Shown here: positions 1-11,633 of the stretch, one piece after another
Position numbering within the stretch: the stretch's first letter is position 1
Layout: every line of letters starts with the position of its first letter
Origin: Malania oleifera
Lineage: Eukaryota > Streptophyta > Magnoliopsida > Santalales > Ximeniaceae
NCBI RefSeq assembly: GCF_029873635.1
Contig: NC_080423.1
Coordinates: 93,663,691 to 93,727,690 of the forward strand
Length of the DNA stretch: 64,000 bases
Direction of reading: 5' to 3'
The notes under the pieces: generated by a model
Told to the model about the DNA's origin: nothing
The model's input: only the letters and a program-made list of their open reading frames with translations
Database searches by the model: none
Program-made: the position numbers and the translations under genes

Positions 1-136
1 GGGAACTACAGTGTTGCCTTGTCTGCAGGGTGAATATTTTGGGAAGTCAATTTTGAGTAGTCCCTAGGTTTAGATGAGGGTGTTTTGGGAACGATGATGT
101 ATGCATATTTTGGGAAGAATTCTGACACTCTGGTAT

Positions 137-167
<31 letters not shown>

Positions 168-355
168 TATATTGACATGGTTGTATATATTTTGCTCTTC
201 GCTGCATAGGTAGTTTATTGAGTTCCAGATTCCATGGTCCCTATCCGGTTAGTGATGATGGTTTGGTTTTATTAGAAAGTATCAGAGCAGTGAAATTTTA
301 CAGTTATATATATATTTATTAAGGAAAAAATGGCATGAAAAGTCAAGTTGCTATA
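1..355 (+). mobile_element. Element A (Ty3/gypsy), 3' part of the 5' LTR
   Basis: This stretch matches 9704-10039 almost base for base, including the GTATTTTGGGAAG and TTCTGACACTCTGG blocks, a TA microsatellite, and the run leading to AGGAAAAAA. It is therefore the end of the 5' LTR of the element whose complete 3' LTR lies at 7681-10039. The LTR end is placed at CTATA (355), where the 3' copy has TTACA. A primer-binding site follows at once. The first roughly 2 kb of this LTR lie outside the window. The two copies differ at scattered sites, so the insertion is not recent. Confidence 0.85.
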
Positions 356-358
356 GTT

Positions 359-370
359 TGGTATCAGAGC
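359..370 (+). other. Element A primer-binding site (initiator Met tRNA)
   Basis: TGGTATCAGAGC sits 3 bases after the LTR end. It is the usual complement of the 3' end of plant initiator methionine tRNA and primes minus-strand synthesis in plant gypsy and copia elements. Confidence 0.9.
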
Positions 371-677
371 CTAGGTTGTTAGGTTTGTATACTTTAGAGT
401 GCATCGGAAGCAATACTAGAGTATAAGAAAGGATTTTAGGTTTGTTATGTGGTATGTATACAAGATTTTCATGGTGGTTTCTGTGTCTTTCCTGAGGTGA
501 CGATTTCAGGAAAGTCATAGTAAGCTGTTGTTAAGTCGTGTGTCTAGGTTACATGATTTAATTTTGAATTAAGATCAGGGAGGATAGTTAATCGTGAATA
601 TGAGAATTTGATTAGATGAAATAAATTAGATCTATATAGGAGATAGGGTCCTTAAATTGTGTTTTTTGTTTTTCAGG

Positions 678-1700
678 ATGGACCCACGGAGCAGTGGTAC
701 GAATGTTGGGGGGGGGGGGGGGGTGGAGTAGAACCTTGCAGTATGGGAGGTGGAGATACTGATGCGGTATTGCGTAGCGTCACCCAGAAGGTGATGGCTG
801 AGATGGCCAGGAGCTTGGGGGAGCGTAGCTACACGATCGAGTAGTTTACACGGATGAAGCCCCCATCTTTTGTTGGAGGAGCTGACTCGATTGTGGCTAA
901 AAATTGGGTCTAAGACATTGAGGAAATGTTGGTAGTGCTTCCATGTATAGACGAATAGAAGGTAGTATTTGCAACGTTCAAAATGACAGGAAAGACAAAA
1001 CACTGGTGGAGATAAGCGAGGTTGATTAAGGAGCAGAGACTGGATCTTGTGCCAGTGTCGTGGAGTTGATTTGAGGAATTTTTCTTTGAGTGATATTTCC
1101 CTACTATCATTCGGAGCGCAAAGGCAGCAGAGTTCATACACTTAGCTCAGGGGTAGATGACAGTATCATCGTACGCAACTTGATTTATTGAGTTGTCTCG
1201 GTTTGCCCCGCATTTAGCACTAGACGAGGAGAAAAAGGTAAGGAAGTTTGAAGAAGGCTTGAGGCATAACTTGTTTGAGTAGGTTATAGATTTTCGGGCT
1301 TAGACATTCGCGGAGGTCGTGGATAGGGTTGCGGTTATTGAGAGTCGCATGCAGAGAGGCATCACAGCTCAGAGTTAGAGAAAAAGGCCCACACCTCAGG
1401 GTTTTCAGGCGGGTTCTAGTCGGGGCCTATGGAGAGGAGACCGTTTCAGTGAAGGTCAGAGGCAAATGATGGGACCTTGTGAGGATTAGGGTATACAGAC
1501 CTACCCTGTGTGTCAGACGTGTAGGAGAAGACATCTGGGAGAGTGTTGAGCAGGGAGAGACATTTGTTATTGTTTTGGGAGACCCGACCACATGGCACGA
1601 GCATGCCCACGGCCGCCAATCCAAGTTCCAGCTCCCAAACCTTATCAGGGAGGTTATCGGGTGCCTCGTGGAGGCCAGTAGAGAAATGTAGCCTCGACGA
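678..1700 (+). pseudogene. Element A Gag, decayed
   Basis: An ATG at 678 follows a TTTTTCAGG context that is also seen before the gag start of element C. Across shifting frames the translation follows plant Tekay/Del Gag: the TDAVLRSV start, the WWR capsid motif, an EFFFE.YFP segment, and a C-terminal zinc-knuckle region near 1500-1600 (CQTCRRRH and a second degraded knuckle). At least eight in-frame stops and a guanine run at 709-722 break the frame. In a working element Gag forms the cytoplasmic virus-like particle. This copy cannot make it. Confidence 0.8.
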
Positions 1701-1711
1701 GGGTTTATGCT

Positions 1712-3733
1712 TTGACGTCGGGAGATTTTGAGACTGCCATAAATGTAGTGATAGGTACCTTTACTGTTTTATTATATCAAGTTATTGTCTTATTTGATTT
1801 AGGTGCCACCAATTCTTTTGTGTCTGCGGCCTATGTTAAATTGTCTGGAAACGAGACCCAATTATTAGATGTAGATTTGTCAGTAGCTACACCATTAGGG
1901 TCAGTGATGAAGTGTCGTAAAGTGCTCAGGGGTTATCCAATAAAGATTCAGGGGAGGGTGTTACCAGCTAACCTGATTGTGCTAGATATGTATGGATTCA
2001 ATGTAATACTAGGAATGGATTAGTTGGCAATTAATTATGCTAATATTGACTATCGTATAAAATAGGTGATATTCAGACCACCAGGCAAGCAAGAATTTAA
2101 ATTTGTGGGATCGCAGGTGTGTTCCTCGCCTTAGTTAGTGTCAGCTATGCAGACGAAAAGACTGCTCCTGGAAGGATGTTAGGTGTTTATGGCCTTTGTA
2201 AAGGAGGTGTCAGAAAATGAATCGAAACTTGATAGTACACCAATGGCAAGGGAATTTTTAGATGTTTTTTCAAAAGAGCTACTTAGGTTGCCTCCTGATC
2301 GCAAGGTAGATTTTTCTATAGATTTACCTTTAGGGACAGCGCCAATTTTTAAGGCTCCTTACCGAATGGCTCTAACTGAATTGGGAGAATTAAAGAACCA
2401 GTTGTAGGATCTATTGAATAAAGGGTTTATTAGACCTAGTGTATCGCCCTAGGGAGCGCTAATGCTATTCGTAAATAAGAAAGACGGGTTTATTAGGATG
2501 TGCATAAATTATAGAGAAGTAAACAAGGTAACCATTAAGAATAGATATCCTCTACCTTGTATAAATGATTTATTTGATCAGTTTCAGGGTACACGAGTTT
2601 ATTCCAAGATCGATCTTAAATCAGGTTATCACCAGGTGAAAGTCAAGGTAGAGGACATATCAAAGACAACATTTCGAACTAGGTACAGGTACTACGAGTT
2701 TTTGGTGATGCCGTTCGGGTTGACTAATGCGCTAGCAGTATTTATGGATCTAATGAATAAGGTGTTTCATCAATATCTAGACCAGTTCGTTGTGGTTTTC
2801 ATTGATGATATATTGGCATACTCAAGGAATTTTGAGGAGCATGAGGCACATTTATGGTTAATACTTCAGATGCCCAGGGAAAAGAAATTGTATGCCAAGT
2901 TCAGCAAATGTGATTTTTGGTTAAAGAAAGTTGTGTTTCTGGGGCATGTTATATCAGGGGATGGAATTTTAGTGGATCCCAGTAAGATAGAGGCAGTGGT
3001 AAATTGGGAAAGGCTAAGGAATGTTCAGGAAATTAGGAGTTTCTTGGGACTGGCAGGATATTATCGTCAATATGTAGAAGGATTCTCAAGACTATCAGGG
3101 CCTTTGACGCAACTGACCAGGAAAAATGTCAGATTTGTATGGGATGATGAATGCGAACAGAACTTCCAGGAATTAAAATAGCGGCTCGTCACTGCACCAA
3201 TATTGACGATTCTATCTAGAGGTGATGGCTATGTAATTTATAGTGATACGTCTTTGAAAAGGCTTGGCTGTGTGTTGATGCAGCATGGTAGGATTGTAGC
3301 TTATGCCTCCCGACAGTTGAAAGAGTATGAAAAGAATTACCCTACCCACAATTTAGAATTGGCTACAGTGGTACACGCGTGAAAGATTTGGAGGCATTAC
3401 TTGTACAGTGAGAGATGTGAGATATTCTCTGATCACAAAAGTTTGAAGTACTTTTTCACTCAAAATGAGCTGAATATGAGACAGAGGAGATGGTTGGAAC
3501 TTATTAAAGATTATAACTGCACCATCAGCTACCATCCAGGTAAAGAAAATGTGGTGGCTGATGCATTGAGCCATAAATCAGAGGGTATAGCGCTATTAGT
3601 AGCAGTAATTCAACACCCAACTCAGATGGACTTGGAAAGGCTCAGCGTGGAGTTGGTGGAGGATGGTCACCAGGCATTTATTGCCAGCCTGGTTATGCAG
3701 CCTACGCTATGTGAAAATATTAAAGCCGCTTAG
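1712..3733 (+). pseudogene. Element A Pol: protease, reverse transcriptase, RNase H
   Basis: The protease domain (1712-2023) has DLGATNSF in place of DSGATHSF, so the catalytic Asp is kept, and ends with VILGMD. The reverse transcriptase (2183-3181) has YRMALTEL, the RMCINYRE and [10 protein letters not shown] motifs, and FIDDILAYS with both catalytic aspartates. The RNase H (about 3196-3600) has [21 protein letters not shown] and HHPGK-like [15 protein letters not shown]. Stops at 2021-2023, 2405-2407, 3179-3181 and 3380-3382 divide it. The order PR-RT-RH followed by integrase is that of Ty3/gypsy. Confidence 0.9.
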
Positions 3734-4997
3734 GGAGATGACCCAGAATTAGCAGAGGTAATAGTTAGAGTATAGGATGGTCAGGGAGAGGAGTTCAATA
3801 TTTCAGATGACGGAGCTATGAGGTTTCGCACCAGATTGTGTGTGCCTGCAGATGATGATATTAGGAAAACGACTTTATAGGAGACTCACAGATCTTTATA
3901 CACGATTCATCCTGGTAGTACTAAAAATGTATAGGGATCTGCGAGAGTATTTATGGTGGAGTGGCATGAAGAGGGGGATTGATGAATTTGTGTAGCAATG
4001 CTTGACGTACCAGCAAGTTAAGGCTGAGCACTAGAGGCTGGTAGGGTAGTTGTAGCTACTTTACATCCCTAAGTGGAAGTGGGACCACATATCCATGGAT
4101 TTCATTACTAGGATATCGCTGGCGCCGCATGGTCAGAACGCTATCTGGGTAGTTGTTGATCGGCTGATGAAAACAACTCACTTTCTACCTATTAAAGTTA
4201 GCTACCCCATGAATTGATTGGCAGAGATCTACATTTAGGAGATTGTTCGGCCCCATAGAGTGCCAGTATCTATAGTCTCGAACCGTGATCCACCCTTTAC
4301 ATCACTGTTTTGGAAGAGCTTACAGGAGGCTTTGGGGTCTCAGTTAGCATTCAACACCACTTTTCATCTTCAAACAGATGGTTAGACAGAGAGAATGATC
4401 CGGGTACTCGAGGATATGCTGCGAGCGTGTGTATTGGATTTTGAGGGTAGCTGGACCTAGTATTTGCCGCTGGTTGAATTTGCCTACAATAATAGCTATT
4501 TGGCCAGCATTGGCATGACACCTTATGAGACACTTTATGGTAGAAGGTGTCGTTCTCCTCTATACTGGGATGAATTAGGTGAGATGTGAATTTTGGGGCT
4601 AGAAATAGTGCAATAGGTGTATGATAAAGTCCAACTTATTCGAGATAGAATTAGTGCAGCTTAGATTCAACAAAAAATCTATGCAGATACTCGTCGCCGA
4701 GAATTGGAATTTAAAGTGGGTGACCATTTGTTTTTTAAAATAGCACCATTGAAAGGAGTCATGAGGTTTGGGAAGAAGGGTAAATTGAGCCTTAGGTTTA
4801 TTGGCCTACTTGAGATACTTAAGAAGATTGGGCCAGTTACCTACTAGCTAGCTTTACCACCAGTTCTATTCAGAATACATGACGTATTTCATGTTTCTAT
4901 GTTAAGAAAATACGTCTCAGATCCTTCCCATGTCATCAGTTATGCAAAATTGGAATTCAATGATGCTCTAGCTTATGAGGAAACTCTAGTACAGATC

Positions 4998-7250
4998 TGT
5001 TGACCCTATGGGTCATACCCTATTTTGATTATGACAAATACTTAGGTATTTAATGTCTGCCAAGTTGATGTGCAGGTTTATCTTGGCGGTATCATATGAT
5101 GGCACTCGGAGACCCAGAGGAAAATGAAGACCCTAGTTATAATTTAATTGTTGTAATTTCTATTCGGGTCTGTAATATTTAAGTAGGAAGGGTTTGTAAT
5201 AGTAAATAAGGATTGGTTTGTAATAAGCTCACACACATCATATGCATGATCTAATAGGTAAGCTCAAACCAACCGTAAACTAAAAATGACCTTAGAAAGA
5301 CCTTAGGGAATACCGGTCGACCGACACCGGATTTTTTCGGTGTCTTCAAGAGGACCTAGAAATGACCCTAGGACACTCACACATGCATATATATGAATGG
5401 TCATTTGAATAGGGTAAATGTATAAGGGAGTTGGAACCAAAATGCACTTAAAATGAAAGTTTGATCGACCGTACCATCTAATATAATTCCTCCTGGTCGA
5501 TCGAACCGGGACCGGGGCAACAGTTTGACCACGGCCCGATCGACCGAACTTGCCAGTTCATTTATACCCGGTCGACCGAACTCCCTTGGAGTCAACATAT
5601 TGACCACCTGGTCGACGGAGTCCAAAATGTACTCCAACGCTCTAGTCGACCGAGGGTCCTCAAGTGATGTCCCAACTATCTGATCGACTGAATCACCCAG
5701 TTCATATATCCTTGGTCGACCGAACTGCGCTAGTTGGGAAAATCGCCTCTCCCGATCGACCGACCCTGAAGTTCAAAGTTGGCCCGGTCGACCGAGCCAT
5801 ATGAACTTCAGTCGATCGAAAGTGTTTTGGTCGACCAGTGCTCTCGGGTTGGTCCGAATTTTTGCTGCGGTTAACTTTTTGAAACGGGGTTTAAATAATA
5901 AAAACATCATTAATATTTTCTAATAATCCAAACCTTGCCCCCAACGGTTATAATTCTTGGGGTGTCTATAAATTCCCCTTCATTTGGGAAAATTAGCAAG
6001 AAGATTAGCAAAACAAAGTGAAAAATTTCTCACAAGCCAAAAATCTTCCTACTGCTCATACTCTCTCTAAAACCACTCAAACTTACCTTCTTCAATTCTA
6101 TATATCATCTGTAAGTGTATTGAGTGTTGATATTAAGAGGTTTTCTCTCTAATTGTTGTGTGATTGAATCGATTTTCTACGAGAGCAAAACCTAAGTGTT
6201 CTTAGAAGGCTTTGCTTATAAGCCTATCCTAAGAAGACTTGTGTTGAACTTCCAAGTGTTGCATTCTCATTACAATAACTTAGGAAGTTTGTATTTGTTT
6301 TGGGTTGCAAAACGTTTTTCAAAACCTACTCAAATATCTTGTGGTATTTACATTAATATATTTGTGAAAAGATATTTGTGTTTGTGATAGTGGTCTTTGT
6401 TGCAATATTTATTCAAATATATATCATTTTGCTGAATACAAAGATTACATATATCTTGAAAACCAAACATATACATTACTTGAGCATTATACGACTGAGA
6501 AAATCTGTTGATTGAAATATACATATATATTGTTTGGCTAATATATTTGTTTGAGCATTTAGATTGAACATCTTGTGATACAAAGATCATATTGGTTTGC
6601 ACTCTCATGCACTGATTACATAGATAGAAAACATTTATTTGAGATTTGACATATTATAAACTACATTGAGCTTACATATTATATCTTGTTGGTGGTGTAT
6701 ATGATTGTGCGTAACTGGGTACATATTTGCTTTACTTGAAAGCATAACCACTGTACCATTTCATTGATTAAGCAAAACTGTTGTATTCCAGGCACGGGCC
6801 TGAAGAGGGAGACTAGCCCTTTGAAATAGTCCCGGATTGGCTTAGACCTGGTTAGGAAAGCTAGGTGCACCATCCTGTTAAGGTGTAGGTTGAGGTCAGC
6901 CCTGTGCTAATTGACCTGATTGTAATCGGTGCTGCTTCACCCTTAAGTGAGCCTTTAGTGGAATCCTTGGGCTTGCGAGTTAGAGGCGGGGACGTAGGCA
7001 CAGTTGCCTGAACTTCGGTAACATATCGTGTGTTTGCTTACATTTCCGCACTTTATATTTACCGCACGTGTATGTTATGGTATGAATGATGTGCATGATT
7101 TAAATTTTTGTATACTATATTGATTAGCACATTAGAGATTGCTTAGAAAGACCCTAGGTTATAAAATCCTACTAACATCTAGTTTTATCTAGGAGAAAAG
7201 TTAACAAATTCCAATTCACCCCCCCTCTTGGGAATACACCAATTCTAACA
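4998..7250 (+). mobile_element. Copia-type (SIRE/Maximus-like) solo LTR inserted in element A
   Basis: The 2253-bp segment starts TGTTGACCC, ends ATTCTAACA, and is flanked by the direct repeat AGATC at 4993-4997 and 7251-7255. The element A reading frame continues on both sides, so the edges are exact. It has no coding domains, no second LTR and no primer site, which fits a solo LTR left by LTR-LTR recombination. The CAATTCACCCCCCCTCTTGG stretch just before the end is characteristic of SIRE-type copia LTRs. A palindrome-rich block (5314-5840) and a TATAAATT-type promoter near 5967 lie in the first half. Confidence 0.88.
5314..5840 (+). repeat. Array of GGTCGACCGA-like palindromes in the copia-type LTR
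   Basis: About thirteen copies of a short motif related to GGTCGACCGA (variants GATCGACCGA, GGTCGATCGA, GGTCGACGGA) occur 20-50 bp apart upstream of the likely TATA box near 5967. Most differences are C-to-T or G-to-A changes. The position in the U3 part of the LTR suggests a promoter-proximal function, but no factor is known to me. Confidence 0.7.
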
Positions 7251-7667
7251 AGATCTTAGACAAGAAGGAACATGAATTGCACAGTAAGAAAATACCACTA
7301 GTAAAATTCCTGTGGAGGAATCACGCGGTGGAAAAAGCTTCTTGGGAGCTTGAGGAGAAATTCAAATAGAAATACCCACACCTATTTAGTGGGGTACAGT
7401 AGTGATTTGTAAAGTTCAAGTAATGAATGCTTTATTTTGTTTAGTACAGAGTGACGAATGTGTAATTGTAATTTAGAATATAGGATAGGTAGTGTTTTGG
7501 TTTTGGGAGAATTTTCTTTTATGAGTATATTTGTAATCTCCCAGAACTGCTTATGTAACCACGGTATTTCTCTGCCATAAGTAAGAGTTAGTAATAAAAT
7601 AAGTAGCCCGTTTTATGCTAAGAATGATGTTCAATTCAGATAGCAAATTTCGAGGACAAAATTTTAT

Positions 7668-7680
7668 AAGGAGGGGAGAA
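7668..7680 (+). other. Element A polypurine tract
   Basis: AAGGAGGGGAGAA directly precedes the 3' LTR. Similar tracts precede the LTR starts of elements C, E, F and G, each after an AATTTCGAGGACGAAATTT-like sequence. It primes plus-strand synthesis. Confidence 0.85.
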
Positions 7681-7762
7681 TGAAGAGACTCGGAGAATTT
7701 ATAGCAATTAAATAATAAGAGAAAGAAAGAAAATGGAATTTTAAAGGGGGGCATAGAAGGTC

Positions 7763-7953
7763 CTCGTCGAAGAACGCTCTGCGTTCGTCGATGAACAGCC
7801 TTCTAGGGCTCGTCAACGTGGACGCGTGTCTCATCGACGAGAGTTTACTGAGGGGCTATTTTTAGGGTCTGAAACTCGTCAGCGAGGGTTACATGTTCGT
7901 CGACGAACTCCCTTCTTGAACTTGTCGACAAGGTGACGTGGCTCGTCGATGAG
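7763..7953 (+). promoter_or_regulatory. Eight-palindrome module of the element A promoter
   Basis: Eight 12-bp sites of consensus YTCGTCGACGAR lie in two groups of four with a spacer around 7846-7872 (TACTGAGGGGC). They run from CTCGTCGAAGAA at 7763 to CTCGTCGATGAG at 7942, about 20 bp before the TATA box. The same layout occurs in every complete gypsy LTR of this type in the window. Confidence 0.8.
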
Positions 7954-7970
7954 GCCACGCGGTCAGCCAT

Positions 7971-7980
7971 TTATATATAG
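7971..7980 (+). promoter_or_regulatory. TATA box of element A LTR
   Basis: TTATATATAG follows the palindrome module and precedes a CT-rich leader, as expected for the LTR core promoter at the U3/R boundary. Confidence 0.65.
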
Positions 7981-9368
7981 CCAAAAATTTATTTTTTAGC
8001 GCAAAATTTCATCCAAATTTACTTTCTCTCTCTAAAAGTCAGTGCTCCCTCTTTCTCTCTAGGTTTTTGGCTTCGATTCTCCTCGGTTCGACAATCAGAA
8101 GCTACCACGGTAATTATGGGGAGATTCTCTACAACCTAACTAGAGCGTAAATTCAAATTGAGCAATTTGGGAACCATCCCAAAACCAAGGTAAGTAGAGT
8201 ATTTGGATATTGTTAGTATTACCAAGTTCATTTGAGCTTAAATTTTGTATTATATGAGAATATACTGGAGTTTTGTGAAGTAAAATTAGGGTATTATATT
8301 TTTAGGAATAGGGTGTTTTGGGGACCCCAGTGGGTGATATTTCAGGAACCCAAGTAAAATGATACATGGTTTATAGTTTAGAAATTATGCACATATAGAT
8401 TTGGGGAAAATATGTATGTGATAATTATTTAGGTGAATTCAGTTGTTTAATTGGGAAGTTATATGTGTATTATCTCAGGATGTTGAAATTATAAATGCCG
8501 CACACGTGAGATTGTAAATAGTAGTTAGTGCTCAGATAATCAGGTAAAGGAAATATGCTATGCTAGGAATTTTTAGTATGGTTATTAGTAAAAATTATAT
8601 GTTTTACCAAATTATTATTCAGATAATAAAATATTAGTATAACAGAAAATACAAACTTCAGAACATGTGAATCTAATTATTTTATTGTGTGGCATGAGCT
8701 CATAATAGATTAGAACAATATTTATACAGTCTACAAATACCATGTTTTATAGTATATTAACAGAAAATATTATGGAATATACATGTTCTATAGAATGATG
8801 AATTTTTAGTATACATACAGATAAAAATTTTACAGAATATTTAGAAACATGATTTATAGTATTTCCAAGATACCATGATTTACAGTATACGTATAGAAAC
8901 ATATATTTTCAGCATTTTTCAGAATACAATGATTTCAGAACCATAACACCCAGATACTCAGACATTCAGACAGATATTCAGATATACAGTTGTTAAATAT
9001 TAAGTCAGCTATTCAGATTTTCAAATTATTTAAATCGGTTTTATAGTGTTATGGTTATTTCAAAATCATGGTAAAACAGTAATATAGAAATATCAGTTAC
9101 ATATATAGTATCAGACACTGATGGACTAGATTTAGTCAGCAGAGCACGGTACTACAGCTATTTTCAGTTCAGAGTGCAACCACATAACTCAAATAGTAAG
9201 TGGATTTTTCAGCAGTCAATCGTGCCTATGTTGTGGACAGGCTCCCCGTCAGCTAGGGTTGAGGAGGTCGATCTGAGCCAATGATAGGTCCTGCCTGCGA
9301 GTTGCACAGTCTTGTCTTAAGGGATTAAATCATGACTTTTAGTTAACCATCTAGGGAAATTTCTCTGT

Positions 9369-9412
<44 letters not shown>

Positions 9413-10093
9413 TCAGATTTACAGAAACCGTAGACATACTTATGAACATTATAAGTATTATGAATAGAAATTCAGAAAAATAGTTTATGTTAAGTAACAT
9501 AAGTATGAGCTATACCGTACATTATTTATACGTGTTTTCTCAAACTCAGGTATTTGCAGTACTTCTAAATCAGATTTTACAATTATGTAAACTCATTTGC
9601 CACACACTAGCAAATAGCGTATTTCGTCTTACTGAGCGTTGTCTTATCCCAATAATTTAACATTTTTCAGGTGATCCAGTCAGGCGAGCAGATCAGGTTC
9701 GCAGATAGAGGGAACTATAGTACTACCCTATCTGTAGAGTATTTTGGGAAGTCAATTTTGAGTAGTCCCTAGGTTCAGATGAGGGTATTTTGGGAATGGT
9801 TATGTATGCATATTTTGGGAAGAATTCTGACACTCTGGTATTATATATATATATTGATGTGGTTGTATGTATTTTGCTCTCCGCTGCATAGGTAGTTTAT
9901 TGAGTTCCAGATTCCACGATCCCTATCTGGTTAGTTATGATGGTTTGGTTTTATTAGAAGGTATCAGAGCAGTGAAATTTTATAATTATATATATATTTA
10001 TTAAGGAAAAAAAATGTCATGAAAAGTTAGGTCGTTACAAATGTAATATTCTCCAAAAAAGAATATGTTTTTTAAAATTTAAAGAGTACCAAT

Positions 10094-10440
10094 ATCCAGA
10101 AGAGATGGTAAGATAGTCCTCTTGAAGAGACTTTATATTTAATCTCTTGAAGAGATAGACATTTTGAAGAGGCTATATATCTAGTTTCTAGAATATATGG
10201 TAAATATTTACCTGCTGAAGAGGGTATATTTTTAACCTCCTGAAGAGATATTAAAATCAACCTCCTGAAGAGGTGATACGTTCATCCTCTAGATAAGGTA
10301 ATACATTTAACCTCCAGAAGAGGTGGTAAATTATTACCCATTTTTATATTGTAACTGAAATCACACTCTTGAAGAAGTACAAATTGAGAAAAAAAAATTA
10401 ATGTTCCTGAAGAAACATATTTAAGTACCCACGGAAGGGT
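10094..10440 (+). repeat. Array of CCTCNNGAAGAGG-like inverted repeats in the copia leader
   Basis: About ten imperfect short palindromes (CCTCTTGAAGAGAC, CCTCCTGAAGAGG, CCTCCAGAAGAGG, TTCCTGAAGAAAC and others) are spaced 20-40 bp apart between the element A LTR and the copia gag start at 10533. Each could fold as a 4-5-bp stem. They probably belong to the untranslated leader of the copia element. Confidence 0.6.
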
Positions 10441-10532
10441 GGAAGTAATATTATATCTATTATTATCTCAGTTTTATTTCAGTTTTTACATTTTGTTTTT
10501 TTAAATTGTCTTATTATTTTTAATTTATTAAA

Positions 10533-11554
10533 ATGTCAAACCTAAGAAAAATTGAATTTGTTCCCCTCGATATCAAATATAACAATTATTTATCATGGAT
10601 TCTTGATGTTAATATCCATTTAAATGCAATGAACTTGGGAAATACTATTTTGGATGGAAAAACCACATCCCTGCAGGATCACACAAAAGCTATGATCTTC
10701 CTCCGTTATCATTTAGATAAAGAATTAAAGACTGAATATCTCATTATCAAAATCCACTTATCTTTTGGAAAAATTTAAATGATAAATTTGACCATCAAAA
10801 GACTGTAATTTTAGCAAATGCTTGACATAAATGGTTGCACCTGAGGTTGTAAGATTTTAAACAGTCAGTGAATATAACTTAGCTCTGCATAAGATTAGTT
10901 CAAAACTAAAATTATGTGGTGAAAATATTACTGATGAAGACATGCTTGAAAAGGCATTTACTACTTTCCATCCCACTAATGTGCTCCTACAACAATAATA
11001 TATATAGAGAGAGAGAGAGAGAGAGGAAATTTACTAAATTTTTTGAACTTATATCATGTCTTCTTGTTAGTAAACAAAATAATGAGCTTTTGATGAAAAT
11101 TACCAAACTCTTCCAACTTGTTCAACCACATTCCCTGAAGTGAATATGAATACATATCATGGTCAAGGAGGAGGCCGCAGGCACGGTTGTGGGCATGGTT
11201 AGAGCTGTGGTCGAAATAATCACTGACATCAAAGTGAGGTTGCAATCCCCCAGAAGAGGGATGACCCCCAAAAGCAGGATAATGATCAAGATCAACGACC
11301 CAAGCATCCTGAAAATAAAATTCTATAGATGTGGAGGAAAAGGCCATTGGTCGCATACTTATCGTACGCTAAGACACTTGGTAGATTTATACCAAGCCTC
11401 TATAAAAGAAAAGGAAAAAAGTAAAGAAGTAGAAACAAATTTTACTGATAATGTTGTTTCAATAGACCTTGATGCTGGACCATCCAACTCTATTTATCTT
11501 GATGTTGCTGATTTCCTTGTAAATCAAGACGAAAATAATGATGTAATATTTTAA
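10533..11554 (+). pseudogene. Ty1/copia Gag, decayed
   Basis: The ATG at 10533 opens a typical copia Gag: NYLSWILDVNIHLNAM, then KAMIFLRYHLDKEL. It is frameshifted after 10778 and resumes around 10916 and 11040 (FTKFFELISCLLVSKQNNEL). A GA microsatellite (about 10999-11024) has grown at a spot where intact relatives encode Arg-Glu-Arg. The zinc knuckle near 11320 (FYRCGGKGHWSHTYRT) has lost the first and last cysteines of CX2CX4HX4C. The downstream acidic segment belongs to the Gag-protease linker. It is not functional. Confidence 0.8.
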
Positions 11555-11633
11555 GATATAAAGTAAGTAATATTGTATTTGGATTTCAATAAATAAATTA
11601 TTGTATTGATTGTTACTATGATCAATTATAATA

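Larger units (their letters stand above)
3734..7402 (+). pseudogene. Element A integrase and chromodomain, split by a solo LTR
   Basis: The integrase reads through several frames from about 3860: the zinc-binding start (degraded, CLTYQQVKAEH), the core motif SMDF near 4096, [12 protein letters not shown], and TPYETLYGRRCRSPLYWDE near 4520. The C-terminal part (4680-4997) has KGVMRFGKKGKLS and VFHVSMLRKYV. The reading is cut at 4997 by an inserted LTR and resumes at 7251 with the end of the chromodomain (VKFLWRNHAVEKASWELEE), stopping at 7400-7402. The chromodomain tail places the element in the Tekay/Del chromovirus group by family knowledge. Many stops make it inactive. Confidence 0.85.
7681..10039 (+). 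mobile_element. Element A 3' LTR (2359 bp)
   Basis: It starts TGAAGAGACT right after the polypurine tract and ends GTCGTTACA. It carries, in order, the eight-copy YTCGTCGACGAR module (7763-7953), a TATA box (TTATATATAG, 7971-7980), a CT-rich leader, a CAAG/GTAAGT splice donor at 8190, an AT-rich middle with a TA microsatellite (about 9372-9407), the conserved CACACACT block (about 9598) and a TTTTTCAG/G acceptor at 9670. Bases 10040-10044 (AATGT) should be repeated left of the window if the target duplication survives. Confidence 0.88.

Noticed and set aside
10094-10440. CRISPR-like spacing of short repeats
   Set aside because: Units are imperfect, vary in length and spacing and lie in a plant retrotransposon leader. 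The same holds for the TCGACGA arrays.
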